Origin: Candidatus Heimdallarchaeota archaeon | GTDB lineage: Archaea > Asgardarchaeota > Heimdallarchaeia > Hodarchaeales > LC-3 | Assembly (NCBI GenBank): GCA_027364495.1 | Contig: DAHXPE010000192.1 | Location: 1 to 13,266 of the forward strand | Length of the DNA stretch: 13,266 nt | Reading direction: 5' to 3' | Shown here: positions 5,568 through 12,417 of the stretch, piece by piece | Layout: each line of letters opens with the position of its first letter | How positions within the stretch are numbered: position 1 is the stretch's first letter | The notes under the pieces: model-generated | What the model was told of the DNA's origin: nothing | Database searches by the model: none | Seen by the model: only the letters and a program-made list of their open reading frames with translations | Program-made: the position numbers and the translations under genes

Positions 5568-7011
5568 TCGTACCAGTAATATTAATACTTGGCATTTGGC
5601 CTTTATTAAACATTGCTAATCTATCACCAAAAGCTATTGAACTACTATCGATACTACTAGATTGTTGAGCAGGAGGCATCATATTACCTGTCATCATTTG
5701 ATAGTTGGAATTAGTAATTGGTGGTGGTAAATTAATTCCCATAGATTGCGATAAAGTATTCTGTTTTAAATTGTTATTTGTTGATTGGAAATTATAGTTT
5801 TCTACGGAATTACTTTGATCGGAAGAAGGAGATTTTGACAATTGTTTGGATGAATTTACTTGTGTTTCCCCTTTACCAAGTGGAGTTTGATTTGCTGTTA
5901 AATTGGATAATAGCGAGTTAGAATTTTGACCTTTCTCCGGTAAACCGCTATCAGAATCCATTGGATTATAGGTATTTCCAATTGTTGTTTTACTTACATC
6001 GGTAAATGAAGCTGATTTTAACCCTGCAAGAAGTTCTTCCATTCCCAATTTTAAAGTATAATCATCCGTAATACCGACTTCATCCATATATTTGTTCTTT
6101 TGTTCTTGTGAATCATTCTTAGGAGCAATCTGAAATCTTGTAATTGTAGTTGAAGTGCATAATGTTTTAGTTGATGGTTTTGATCCAACGTTAAGCTTTT
6201 GAAAAGTCAATTCAGGTGAATGTTCAAACCCTTGAGGTTCCATTTTCTTTAATTTACCATCAATGAGTTTATATCCTTCACAGATTTTATATAAATTTTC
6301 AGGTAAAATAACAGTTGAAGGAACACCAGGTTGCAATTTAAGATTTACTTCCATCTGCTGAGGTCTTTCATCTGGTTTCTCTTTATCTTGCCAATCAAGA
6401 GGATTCATAAAGATAGTCCTTTGAGGAGAGGATTGATCAAAAGATGTTTTAGTGAGTTTTTTAAAATTAACAATTTTTGCCATTTTACTTTTAACCAAAA
6501 GTGTTCCCAATTTATATTGTTCAGATAAAAGAACAGAATCTGTAAATTCAGAAAACGGATTAATCTCTTGAATACCAAAAGTTCCAGGTTCTTTCATAAT
6601 CTCATGAACTGCTGGAGTTGTAATAGCTCTGTCAATCTCACTGATAAATAATTCATGATCCGGATTTTCGATATCATAAACACTTGGAATACACTTAAGG
6701 TCACCATTATCAGTTTTAATAGTAGTATATCCTCTTGGTGCAATAACTGATGGAGATTGCACTTTACATGAAATTTCACTTCCATCAGTTGTAATAAATT
6801 TCATTTTCTTGAATGTATTAACACCGGGTTTACCGTCTTTACCAGTATATGATTTCTTATCAAAATTTAAAAACTTAACTTTAGGAAATCGTAATGTGAA
6901 GGGTAGGCGATTTTTAATTTTACGATTTTCAGGTTGTTTTTCATTCCAATCATTGAATCGTTCTTGTGTACTTTCAATCCATTGCTTAAATTCTTCAAGA
7001 TTGTTTGCCAT
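5563..7011 (-). CDS. Unrecognised 482-residue protein with disordered S/N/Q-rich C-terminus
   Basis: I do not recognise this protein. Residues 1 to about 340 look folded. A basic, beta-rich N-terminal part (RLPFTLRFPKVKFLNF, then YTGKDGKPGVNTFKKMKFI) is followed by alternating hydrophobic and charged segments with several 'PG' turns (LQPGVPSTVILPENLY). The last 140 or so residues are low-complexity, rich in S, N, Q, T and M, and probably disordered. No membrane segment or catalytic motif is evident. The basic beta-rich start followed by a polar tail is compatible with a nucleic-acid-binding or virion scaffold protein, but this is only inference. The ATG follows TTCAAAAAAC and is divergent from the thioredoxin-like gene across 52 bp. 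Downstream on the same strand, 53 bp away, lies the DUF5767-like gene, so the two may share an expression class. Confidence 0.85.
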   Translation of the reverse strand: MANNLEEFKQWIESTQERFNDWNEKQPENRKIKNRLPFTLRFPKVKFLNFDKKSYTGKDGKPGVNTFKKMKFITTDGSEISCKVQSPSVIAPRGYTTIKTDNGDLKCIPSVYDIENPDHELFISEIDRAITTPAVHEIMKEPGTFGIQEINPFSEFTDSVLLSEQYKLGTLLVKSKMAKIVNFKKLTKTSFDQSSPQRTIFMNPLDWQDKEKPDERPQQMEVNLKLQPGVPSTVILPENLYKICEGYKLIDGKLKKMEPQGFEHSPELTFQKLNVGSKPSTKTLCTSTTITRFQIAPKNDSQEQKNKYMDEVGITDDYTLKLGMEELLAGLKSASFTDVSKTTIGNTYNPMDSDSGLPEKGQNSNSLLSNLTANQTPLGKGETQVNSSKQLSKSPSSDQSNSVENYNFQSTNNNLKQNTLSQSMGINLPPPITNSNYQMMTGNMMPPAQQSSSIDSSSIAFGDRLAMFNKGQMPSINITGTI

Positions 7012-7063
7012 GTTTTTTGAAAATTTTCAGATTTTTTTTCAGTTTTAAACTTTCGGATCTAAA
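7012..7063. promoter_or_regulatory. Compact divergent promoter region with 12-bp palindrome
   Basis: Only 52 bp separate two divergent ATGs, so both promoters must overlap here. It contains a perfect palindrome, TGAAAATTTTCA (7018-7029), and two TTTTCAG copies 12 bp apart (7024-7030, 7036-7042). The repeat spacing is close to one helical turn, which would suit a bound factor, but no known site is recognised. Confidence 0.45.
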
Positions 7064-7552
7064 ATGGACAGCTTTTTTCCAGAACAAAAGGTTATTATTA
7101 TTAAAGATAAAGATTTCAACCTTGAATCCGATGAGAAAATTACAATTAAAAATAAAATGTTATCATTAGTTTTATTCCATGATAACTCAAGTATATCAAG
7201 AGATGTATCTAAAATTTGGCAAAAATTAGCTAATAATATACCAGGTATTGTTTTTTATGCTTGTAATCTTATTGATAGTAGAGATATTGCTCAAGAATTC
7301 TCATTAGTAGCATTAGATGAAACATCTCCATATAGAGAGTTCGCACGGAATAGAACACCATTTATTTTAGTATATAGAAATGGTAAACCTCAGATGTCAT
7401 ATCATGATGTTATTTCTGAAGTAAGATTAATAAATTTTTGTAGTAAAATAATTACAGGTAAAGTATCAAATAAACCACCTAAAGTAATAGAAGATAAAAA
7501 CTATGAGAGTGATGGTACAGATGATGATTCATTACCGACTAAAATAAAATAA
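7064..7552 (+). CDS. Thioredoxin-fold protein lacking the CXXC active site
   Basis: This 162-residue protein appears to be a thioredoxin-fold protein without redox activity. LSLVLFHDNSSIS (33-45) matches the beta strand that normally leads to the WCGPC site, but HDNSSIS stands where the two cysteines should be. IVFYACNLID (62-71) matches the next core strand, and RTPFILVYRNGKPQ (97-110) matches the 'TP.F..++.G' segment with the hallmark cis-proline (P99). The tail after about residue 135 is acidic and probably disordered. With no CXXC it cannot act as a normal thioredoxin, so a structural or chaperone role, perhaps in the virion, is more likely. The ATG follows ATCTAAA. The next gene starts only 11 bp after its stop. 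The fold call is from motifs; a different alpha/beta protein cannot be excluded. Confidence 0.65.
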   Translation: MDSFFPEQKVIIIKDKDFNLESDEKITIKNKMLSLVLFHDNSSISRDVSKIWQKLANNIPGIVFYACNLIDSRDIAQEFSLVALDETSPYREFARNRTPFILVYRNGKPQMSYHDVISEVRLINFCSKIITGKVSNKPPKVIEDKNYESDGTDDDSLPTKIK

Positions 7553-7563
7553 AAAAATTAAAA

Positions 7564-8364
7564 ATGGAAAATAAAATGAAGGGAATTGATCTTCAAAAAA
7601 ATCTTGAAGCAGGTAAAAGAAACCTAAATAATACCTGTAAAAAGTTAAATGATACCAATAAACTTTTACTTATCCAAAAATTTATTAATTCCGACAATTG
7701 GAAACAATTACATGATACACCAGAAGGTCATGATATTGCTTACAATTATTTCACAGAAGTTTTTGGAACTAATAAAGTAGCTTTTTATGATAATGGAAAA
7801 GTTACGCATGATAAAGATAATTTATTTCCTTCACTTAATGAAGGTCAAAAGAAATTTATTTCTAAAGTAGATAAAAATAAAAGAAAAGGATTATTTCGTT
7901 TTGGTAATGTTGCTGTTTTATATATTGGGTCAACTGCAATCATGCAATCTTATGATGAAACTATTACTACTATGATAGATAGTTGGGGAAATTTTATTGC
8001 AAGTATTGAAATGAGTTGGACTTATTTTGTTGAAGCTGAAAAGCAAACTATTACTTCTTTAGAAGCTTCGAGTAATTCGGCTAGTTCGATCCAACAGCAA
8101 TGGCAAAATTTTACTACAAATCAATCTAAAGAATTTATGACAGAATATAACTCTTTAAGCTCTTCATATCAAACTTATATGAATTCGATTGAAAATCAAT
8201 GGAGTCAATTAGGAGGTTCTAATATGTCAGATAGTCAATGGAGTGAGTATATTACAAGTGCTGAAACTTCGTGGGCTCAAATGATGAATAATGATATTTA
8301 TAGTTGGGAAGATTTTATGTCTTCTGAAATGAGTTCTTGGCAAAATTTTTTACAATCACTATGA
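7564..8364 (+). CDS. Helical protein with aromatic 11-residue (hendecad) repeats
   Basis: I recognise no family. The N-terminal half (1 to about 110) is lysine/asparagine-rich and helical-looking. A weakly hydrophobic segment (about 110-127) precedes the repeat region. From residue 130 to the end, large hydrophobic residues recur every 11 positions in three blocks of four: Y130, W141, W152, I163; W180, F191, Y202, W213; W226, W237, W248, W259. A second hydrophobic (F, Y, L or M) lies at +3 in most repeats and often another at +4. The consensus is W-x-x-F-(I/M)-x6, with Ser often just before Trp. Eleven residues make three helical turns, so this predicts a long amphipathic helix or right-handed coiled coil. 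A Trp-lined face would suit membrane-surface or protein packing; that role is inference. It follows the thioredoxin-like gene by 11 bp, and its ATG follows AATTAAAA. Confidence 0.85.
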   Translation: MENKMKGIDLQKNLEAGKRNLNNTCKKLNDTNKLLLIQKFINSDNWKQLHDTPEGHDIAYNYFTEVFGTNKVAFYDNGKVTHDKDNLFPSLNEGQKKFISKVDKNKRKGLFRFGNVAVLYIGSTAIMQSYDETITTMIDSWGNFIASIEMSWTYFVEAEKQTITSLEASSNSASSIQQQWQNFTTNQSKEFMTEYNSLSSSYQTYMNSIENQWSQLGGSNMSDSQWSEYITSAETSWAQMMNNDIYSWEDFMSSEMSSWQNFLQSL

Positions 8365-8395
8365 CTTCCGAATTAAATGTTTGATAAGTTCACTT

Positions 8396-8417
8396 TAAAT
8401 ATATAACTATATATTTA
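8396..8417. terminator. Hairpin after the hendecad-repeat gene
   Basis: Arms TAAATATATA and TATATATTTA pair perfectly around AC. In practice this is about a 9-bp stem with a 4-nt loop. It begins 31 nt after the stop and lies 55 nt before the next ATG, in the position expected of a transcript 3' end. All-A/T stems can arise by chance here. Confidence 0.4.
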
Positions 8418-8472
8418 CTTCGAATTTGAAAATTTAAAAATGAATAAAGTTTAAAGAAAAAAATATTAAAAG

Positions 8473-9549
8473 ATGGAATTGAGGAATTTACAAGATGACT
8501 TGAAGGGATTGGTTGATTTAGCAAGAGAACTATCAACTTTAACCGGTAATGACGATCAAACTATTCCAGCTTATTGGGTAAGGTCTACAAATGCTTTTTC
8601 AACTGCATTGTCAAGAAAAATTGTAGATGAATATGAAAATACTAATCATATTAATAATCAGGAATATTCAGATAAAAAGACACCACAAGAATTAAGATTT
8701 CCTAATATTAGGAAACAAATTATTGAAATTTATGAGACATTTGAAGATGAACTTTCACAGGAATTTATGATTACACAAGAAAATGGTAAGAAAAAATTAA
8801 ACGATAATTGGGTTAGAATTAGAAAGGAAATTTCGGAAGATGAGTTTTGTAAAGAAGATGAAGAATTATCAAGATCAATAAGATCAAATCAGGGATTAAG
8901 AATTGTTATTAAAGAATATACTTATGAAGAGATTAAAAAGGGAAAAGTAAATATGGAATTACCAATTTCTGAATTATATCGTGCATGTCTCTATCTTGAT
9001 AGAAATGGAATTAAACATCCACGTTATCCTTATGTTTTTATTAATCTTATTTATCATTGTTTTAAACATACAATCTCCGAAGATAAATTATCATCGCGTA
9101 TAATTCAAGTACTATTAGATATTCAAGAAAGAAAGGAATCTCTTTTAATGAAAGAGAAGAATAAATTAAGTTCAACTATGGAATCAGTTAAGAAGAGTAT
9201 TTCACCCTTTATTAGTTCCAATAAAGAACAATTTAGTGGATTAACAAATCAAATTGAAACACAATTAACCGGTCTTACAGATGATAGTATTGATGATGTA
9301 GCAGAACAATGCCATAAAGCAATTGAGACATTTACTAGTAATGAAAATAAAGATTTAAGTCAAATTATTGGAGATATGTTATCTACAGATTCCGATAAAG
9401 TTAAAGAAACAATGGAAAAGGTTGGTTTGGGTGAAGATAATATTAAAGCTTTAGTTGGTAGTGTTTCAGATGGACTTCCTAACGATAAATTAAAATCAAC
9501 AATTCCCTCTTTTGAAGATATTGATGCTATTATAAATGGAACTAAATAA
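8473..9549 (+). CDS. Unrecognised 358-residue helical protein
   Basis: I do not recognise this protein. Residues 1 to about 215 look like a compact mostly helical domain, with conserved-looking segments WVRSTNAFSTALSRKIVDEY, LPISELYRACLYLDRNGIKHP and YPYVFINLIYHCFKHTI. The second half (about 216-358) is strongly helical, charged and Ser/Thr-rich, with spaced leucine/isoleucine residues (for example KLSSTMESVKKSISPFI and GLTNQIETQLTGL). It probably forms amphipathic helices or a coiled coil. There is no signal peptide, membrane segment or catalytic motif. The ATG follows ATATTAAAAG. It lies between the hendecad-repeat gene and the FEN1-like gene, all on the + strand with separate short gaps. 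The helical tail and location next to other non-enzymatic proteins are compatible with a virion or scaffold role, but no function can be assigned. Confidence 0.85.
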   Translation: MELRNLQDDLKGLVDLARELSTLTGNDDQTIPAYWVRSTNAFSTALSRKIVDEYENTNHINNQEYSDKKTPQELRFPNIRKQIIEIYETFEDELSQEFMITQENGKKKLNDNWVRIRKEISEDEFCKEDEELSRSIRSNQGLRIVIKEYTYEEIKKGKVNMELPISELYRACLYLDRNGIKHPRYPYVFINLIYHCFKHTISEDKLSSRIIQVLLDIQERKESLLMKEKNKLSSTMESVKKSISPFISSNKEQFSGLTNQIETQLTGLTDDSIDDVAEQCHKAIETFTSNENKDLSQIIGDMLSTDSDKVKETMEKVGLGEDNIKALVGSVSDGLPNDKLKSTIPSFEDIDAIINGTK

Positions 9550-9617
9550 TTTAATATTTTTTATTGATTCATTCTTAAAATAATAAAAATGAAAAAATCA
9601 CTATAATAATTTACCAA

Positions 9618-10850
9618 ATGGGAATTGATGGTATCAATGATACTCTTAGAAGTAAAGCAGAAGGTGTTATTAATTGTTTAAAACAGTCTGGAAATAATAT
9701 TAACGAACTTATTTTTCACAAAGGTGTTAATTTAGCTAATTTTGCAGGTACAAAAATGGCTTTTGATATTAGTATTCTTATTAATGCAAAGATGATAACC
9801 GCTCATAATGAAATTTTACTATCACAAAGTAGTATGATAGGTGGATATGATAGAAATATACTTTTAAATAAAGCTATTAAAGGAATTTTATCTTTTTTTG
9901 GTACTATTATCGCTAATGGTATTACCCCTGTAATAATATTTGAAGGAGAAACACATCCATATAAACAAGTAGAAGTCGATAAAAGAAGAGAAAAGAAGAA
10001 GGAAAAAAACCAAAGAACAGCCAATTTAATTAATAATTATATGGAATCTCATCCATTAGAAAGAACTCAAGCTATGGAAGATGAGATCAAAAAGTCAATG
10101 AAAAACTCAGTTAGGATTACTAAAGATGATATTAACAGTATTAAAAGAGTTTTAATTGGATTAGGATTTAGTTGTATTACAGCTCCATATGATGCTGAGA
10201 AATTATGTGCTTCTTTATATAAAGAAGGAATTGTTTCATCAGTATACGGAAATGATACTGATAATTATCCATTGGGAACTGGTGTTCTTGTAACTAAAAT
10301 ATATTGGGATGGGAAAATTAGTGTTTGTGATACTGTTATATTGGATGAAATTTTTAAAGTTTTGTCATGTGATTTTGGTTATCAGGTAACACCTGAAATT
10401 TTAATTGATTTATGTATTATTCACGGTTGCGATTTTAATGAACGTATGTTAATTCCAAAGGCAAAATCAAATTCAGAAAATCCCTATAAATCATGTGGTC
10501 CAGTAACTGGAACTGAGTTTATTAAGCAATATCGTCATTTTGAATATTTTCCTGCTTCCCTGCAACCATTTTTACCACAACTTAATTATCATGTTGGTAG
10601 ATATATGTTCACCCATCATAACACAAGTGGATATGATAATGAGACTACTAATATTGATACTGATAGTTTTCTTAGAAATTACAGTTCAATTATGAATGAA
10701 TATAATGTTGATAGATATATTGTAATTCAATATAATAATGCTAATTTTAATGTACTAAAGGGTAATAATAAACCGAATTTTCAAAATCCAATGATCGATA
10801 ATGGTCATCATAATACTAAGATCGGAATTGACATGATGTCAATTTATTAA
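9618..10850 (+). CDS. FEN1/XPG-family flap endonuclease-like protein
   Basis: This 410-residue protein is a structure-specific 5' nuclease of the FEN1/XPG family, likely removing flaps during viral DNA replication or repair. It starts with the canonical MGI. Aligning by eye to human FEN1: D50 (MAFD) for D34; E109 (IFEG) for D86; K116 for K93 and R123 for R100; D192 and E194 (APYDAE) for E158 and E160; D213 and D215 (GNDTD) for D179 and D181; D272 (GCDF) for D233. All seven metal ligands are therefore acidic, with D86 replaced by Glu and E158 by Asp. Residues 119-170 form a long charged segment like the helical arch. The helix-three-turn-helix region (after 272) has an insertion before SCGPVTGTEFIKQY. 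No obvious PCNA-binding QxxLxxFF motif is visible at the C-terminus. The ATG follows TTTACCAA. Confidence 0.87.
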   Translation: MGIDGINDTLRSKAEGVINCLKQSGNNINELIFHKGVNLANFAGTKMAFDISILINAKMITAHNEILLSQSSMIGGYDRNILLNKAIKGILSFFGTIIANGITPVIIFEGETHPYKQVEVDKRREKKKEKNQRTANLINNYMESHPLERTQAMEDEIKKSMKNSVRITKDDINSIKRVLIGLGFSCITAPYDAEKLCASLYKEGIVSSVYGNDTDNYPLGTGVLVTKIYWDGKISVCDTVILDEIFKVLSCDFGYQVTPEILIDLCIIHGCDFNERMLIPKAKSNSENPYKSCGPVTGTEFIKQYRHFEYFPASLQPFLPQLNYHVGRYMFTHHNTSGYDNETTNIDTDSFLRNYSSIMNEYNVDRYIVIQYNNANFNVLKGNNKPNFQNPMIDNGHHNTKIGIDMMSIY

Positions 10851-10854
10851 TATA

Positions 10855-10876
10855 ATTTTATTTAATTAAATAAAAT
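10855..10876. terminator. Palindrome spanning the nuclease/OTU junction
   Basis: A perfect 22-bp palindrome (half-site ATTTTATTTAA) begins 5 nt after the FEN1-like stop and ends on the second base of the OTU ATG at 10875-10877. As a hairpin it would end the nuclease transcript, but it also occupies the start of the OTU message, so it could instead act on OTU expression. Confidence 0.45.
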
Positions 10877-11801
10877 GGAAGTAAATGGAAGACTTTTACT
10901 TGGTGGAGATCCAAATGGAAAATTTGGATACTACTATTATAAGATAATAGGAGATGGTCATTGTTTCGTTAATTGCTATCTTCAAGCTTGTTGTCCAACA
11001 TATCAGAGTGAAGCTGATCCCATTAGAAAATTTAATATGGCAAGAAAACTTAGATTAGATTTTGCAAATTTTTTAATCTCTGATTCTAAAAAATCAATTG
11101 AAGAGATATCATTTAGGTTAAATATATTAAATCCAGCTGTAATGTCTACTTTTTTATCTTTAGAGAATGGTGAGTCTGCATACTCAATATTATCAGAGAT
11201 AAAATCATATTACGATGAAAGAATAGATAATTCCATAGATGAAATCTATGGATTAATTTTATCAATGGAATTAGTTGATAAACAAACTAAATTACCCTTA
11301 AGTTTCGAACAAATTAAATATATATATGAAAGAGATCATCGTATTAATGCTGCTATTTATGATGCTGTATCGGAATTATCGGAGACACCAAAATACGAAA
11401 AATACGGTATTGGAATTATACCTCTAAATATTGGCTATTATGAATTAGTAAAAACTGCACCTACAGATTATAATGATATTATAAGAACTATTGATATTCT
11501 TTTAGCTGAAAGAGAGTATTTGAATTATCAAGAATCAATTCTATTAGCTGAGTTTTTTGATATAAATGTTACCTATTTTCCATTGGGTAATTATCATAGA
11601 AATCATCAATCATTTACTGATTTTAAAGATGGAGTTCCCGAGATGTTATTAATTAATTTAAATAATGTTCATTGGAACATGATTTCATTTATAAAAGATA
11701 AAGAGGAGAGATTACTATTAATGGGTGTTTCAAAAGAAACTAAAGATTCATTATTTAAAATATTAGAAACATTATATTCAAAGAATCGTCTTTCAATTTA
11801 A
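10875..11801 (+). CDS. OTU-like cysteine protease (probable deubiquitinase)
   Basis: This 308-residue protein is a probable ovarian-tumour-type cysteine protease, a fold that removes ubiquitin or similar modifiers. GDGHCFVNCYLQA (26-38) matches the OTU box 'DG.C.F.+....' with D27 and the nucleophile C30. INLNNVHWNMISF (258-270) gives the catalytic histidine H266 in the usual 'H(W/Y)N' setting near the C-terminus. The intervening 220 residues are mostly helical and longer than in minimal OTU domains (about 130-150 residues), so there is a large insertion. EFFDINVTYFPL (about 226-237) resembles the strand that normally precedes the histidine region. OTU proteins occur in several large DNA viruses and may counter host ubiquitin signalling or remodel virion proteins; which applies here is not visible. 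Both ends of the gene carry palindromes. Confidence 0.8.
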   Translation: MEVNGRLLLGGDPNGKFGYYYYKIIGDGHCFVNCYLQACCPTYQSEADPIRKFNMARKLRLDFANFLISDSKKSIEEISFRLNILNPAVMSTFLSLENGESAYSILSEIKSYYDERIDNSIDEIYGLILSMELVDKQTKLPLSFEQIKYIYERDHRINAAIYDAVSELSETPKYEKYGIGIIPLNIGYYELVKTAPTDYNDIIRTIDILLAEREYLNYQESILLAEFFDINVTYFPLGNYHRNHQSFTDFKDGVPEMLLINLNNVHWNMISFIKDKEERLLLMGVSKETKDSLFKILETLYSKNRLSI

Positions 11802-11825
11802 TTATTTTACAATTGTAAAATAATT
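11800..11825. terminator. 26-bp perfect palindrome between convergent genes
   Basis: A perfect 26-bp palindrome with half-site AATTATTTTACAA overlaps the OTU stop (11799-11801) and ends 11 nt before the stop of the opposing membrane-protein gene. It is the longest perfect palindrome I found and is well placed to end both transcripts, each as a hairpin. Confidence 0.75.
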
Positions 11826-11836
11826 CTGTAGAGATT

Positions 11837-12127
11837 CTATTTATTTTCTCTGGCTTTTCGTTCTCTCATCTCATCAAGTAATCTCCAAGGTTCATTTGAC
11901 ATAGATTGAACTGACTCAGGGGATAATTGAACTCTTGTTGGTGGAGACATACTTGATTGTGATTTTAACTCACGAAAATTGGTTTTAGTTTTCAAAAGAT
12001 CTTTAGCTGTTTGATTATTAATTTCTACAGTTGCAGGAGCGGGATTATAAGCTAAAGCTACAACTACAATAATAACGACGATAATTAGTAAAATTAATGC
12101 AAGAATTGCTGAATTGCTATTGTCCAT
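11837..12127 (-). CDS. Small N-terminally anchored membrane protein
   Basis: This 96-residue protein has a short polar N-terminus (MDNSNS), then a continuous hydrophobic helix at about residues 7-27 made largely of I, L, V and A, and a polar 69-residue remainder. The remainder contains SPPTRVQLSPESVQ (61-74) and a charged, helical C-terminus (LLDEMRERKARENK). There is no cleavage-site-like pattern, so a signal anchor is more likely than a cleaved signal peptide. No family is recognised. Small anchored proteins of this type are common in the inner membranes of large DNA virus particles, which is the likely role by analogy only. The ATG follows AGAAATAAA. It is divergent from the structural-protein gene at 12418 and convergent with the OTU gene. 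Confidence 0.8.
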   Translation of the reverse strand: MDNSNSAILALILLIIVVIIVVVALAYNPAPATVEINNQTAKDLLKTKTNFRELKSQSSMSPPTRVQLSPESVQSMSNEPWRLLDEMRERKARENK

Positions 12128-12149
12128 TTTATTTCTAAAATAAAAATAA

Positions 12150-12161
12150 AAAAAATCTTTT
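12150..12161 (-). promoter_or_regulatory. AAAAGATTTTTT copy before the small membrane protein
   Basis: An exact minus-strand copy of the 12-mer found before the PCNA-like and DUF5767-like genes, here inside longer A and T runs and 22 nt rather than 9 nt from its ATG. The different spacing makes it weaker evidence than the other two. Confidence 0.3.
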
Positions 12162-12357
12162 TTTCTTATTTTCCTTTATTTTTACTTGTATTATATATTG
12201 CAAATTTATAACAATTATAAAGAAAAGAATTCTAATTAATTTAGTATTATTTAACAATAACTCATTAATTTAATAATACAATATTTATATAAACTTATAT
12301 TTATAACAACTATAAGTGTATATCTACGAGGGTATAATTACCGGTTAATTTTTAAAA

Positions 12358-12378
12358 ATGGATTCGGATGAAAAATGA
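12358..12378 (+). other. Six-codon upstream ORF (MDSDEK)
   Basis: ATG at 12358 opens a six-codon frame ending TGA at 12376-12378, 39 nt before the structural-protein ATG. Its ATG has the same TTTAAAAATG context as real starts here. If the transcript begins upstream of 12358 it could limit or tune translation of the large ORF. If transcription starts near 12394-12410 it would not be in the message. Confidence 0.4.
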
Positions 12379-12393
12379 CAAAATTGTTTTTTT

Positions 12394-12410
12394 CCTTAAA
12401 AAGTTTTATT
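12394..12410 (+). promoter_or_regulatory. Variant promoter element before the structural gene
   Basis: CCTTAAAAAGTTTTATT, preceded by seven T, lies 7 nt before the ATG at 12418. It resembles CCT-AAAAGATTTTTT before the PCNA-like gene, with changes within the core. Its position is right for the same class of promoter, but the match is inexact. Confidence 0.35.
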
Positions 12411-12417
12411 AATAAAA

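Larger units (their letters stand above)
12128..12417. promoter_or_regulatory. Long divergent control region before the structural gene
   Basis: This 290-bp A+T-rich interval separates two divergent genes and is the longest non-coding stretch apart from the repeat array. It holds an AAAAGATTTTTT copy on the minus strand (12161 to 12150) 22 nt before the membrane-protein ATG. Two 17-mers differ by one base (12204-12220 and 12299-12315, ATTTATAACAAYTATAA). An 8-bp inverted repeat, GTATTATT/AATAATAC, has about a 20-nt loop (12244 to about 12279). A six-codon ORF lies at 12358-12378. No tRNA or other RNA gene is evident. Confidence 0.5.

Noticed and set aside
12388..12400. Mimivirus-type early promoter AAAATTGA
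   Set aside because: I saw only near misses such as AAAATTGT upstream of the structural gene and no exact copy in the start-proximal regions I read.
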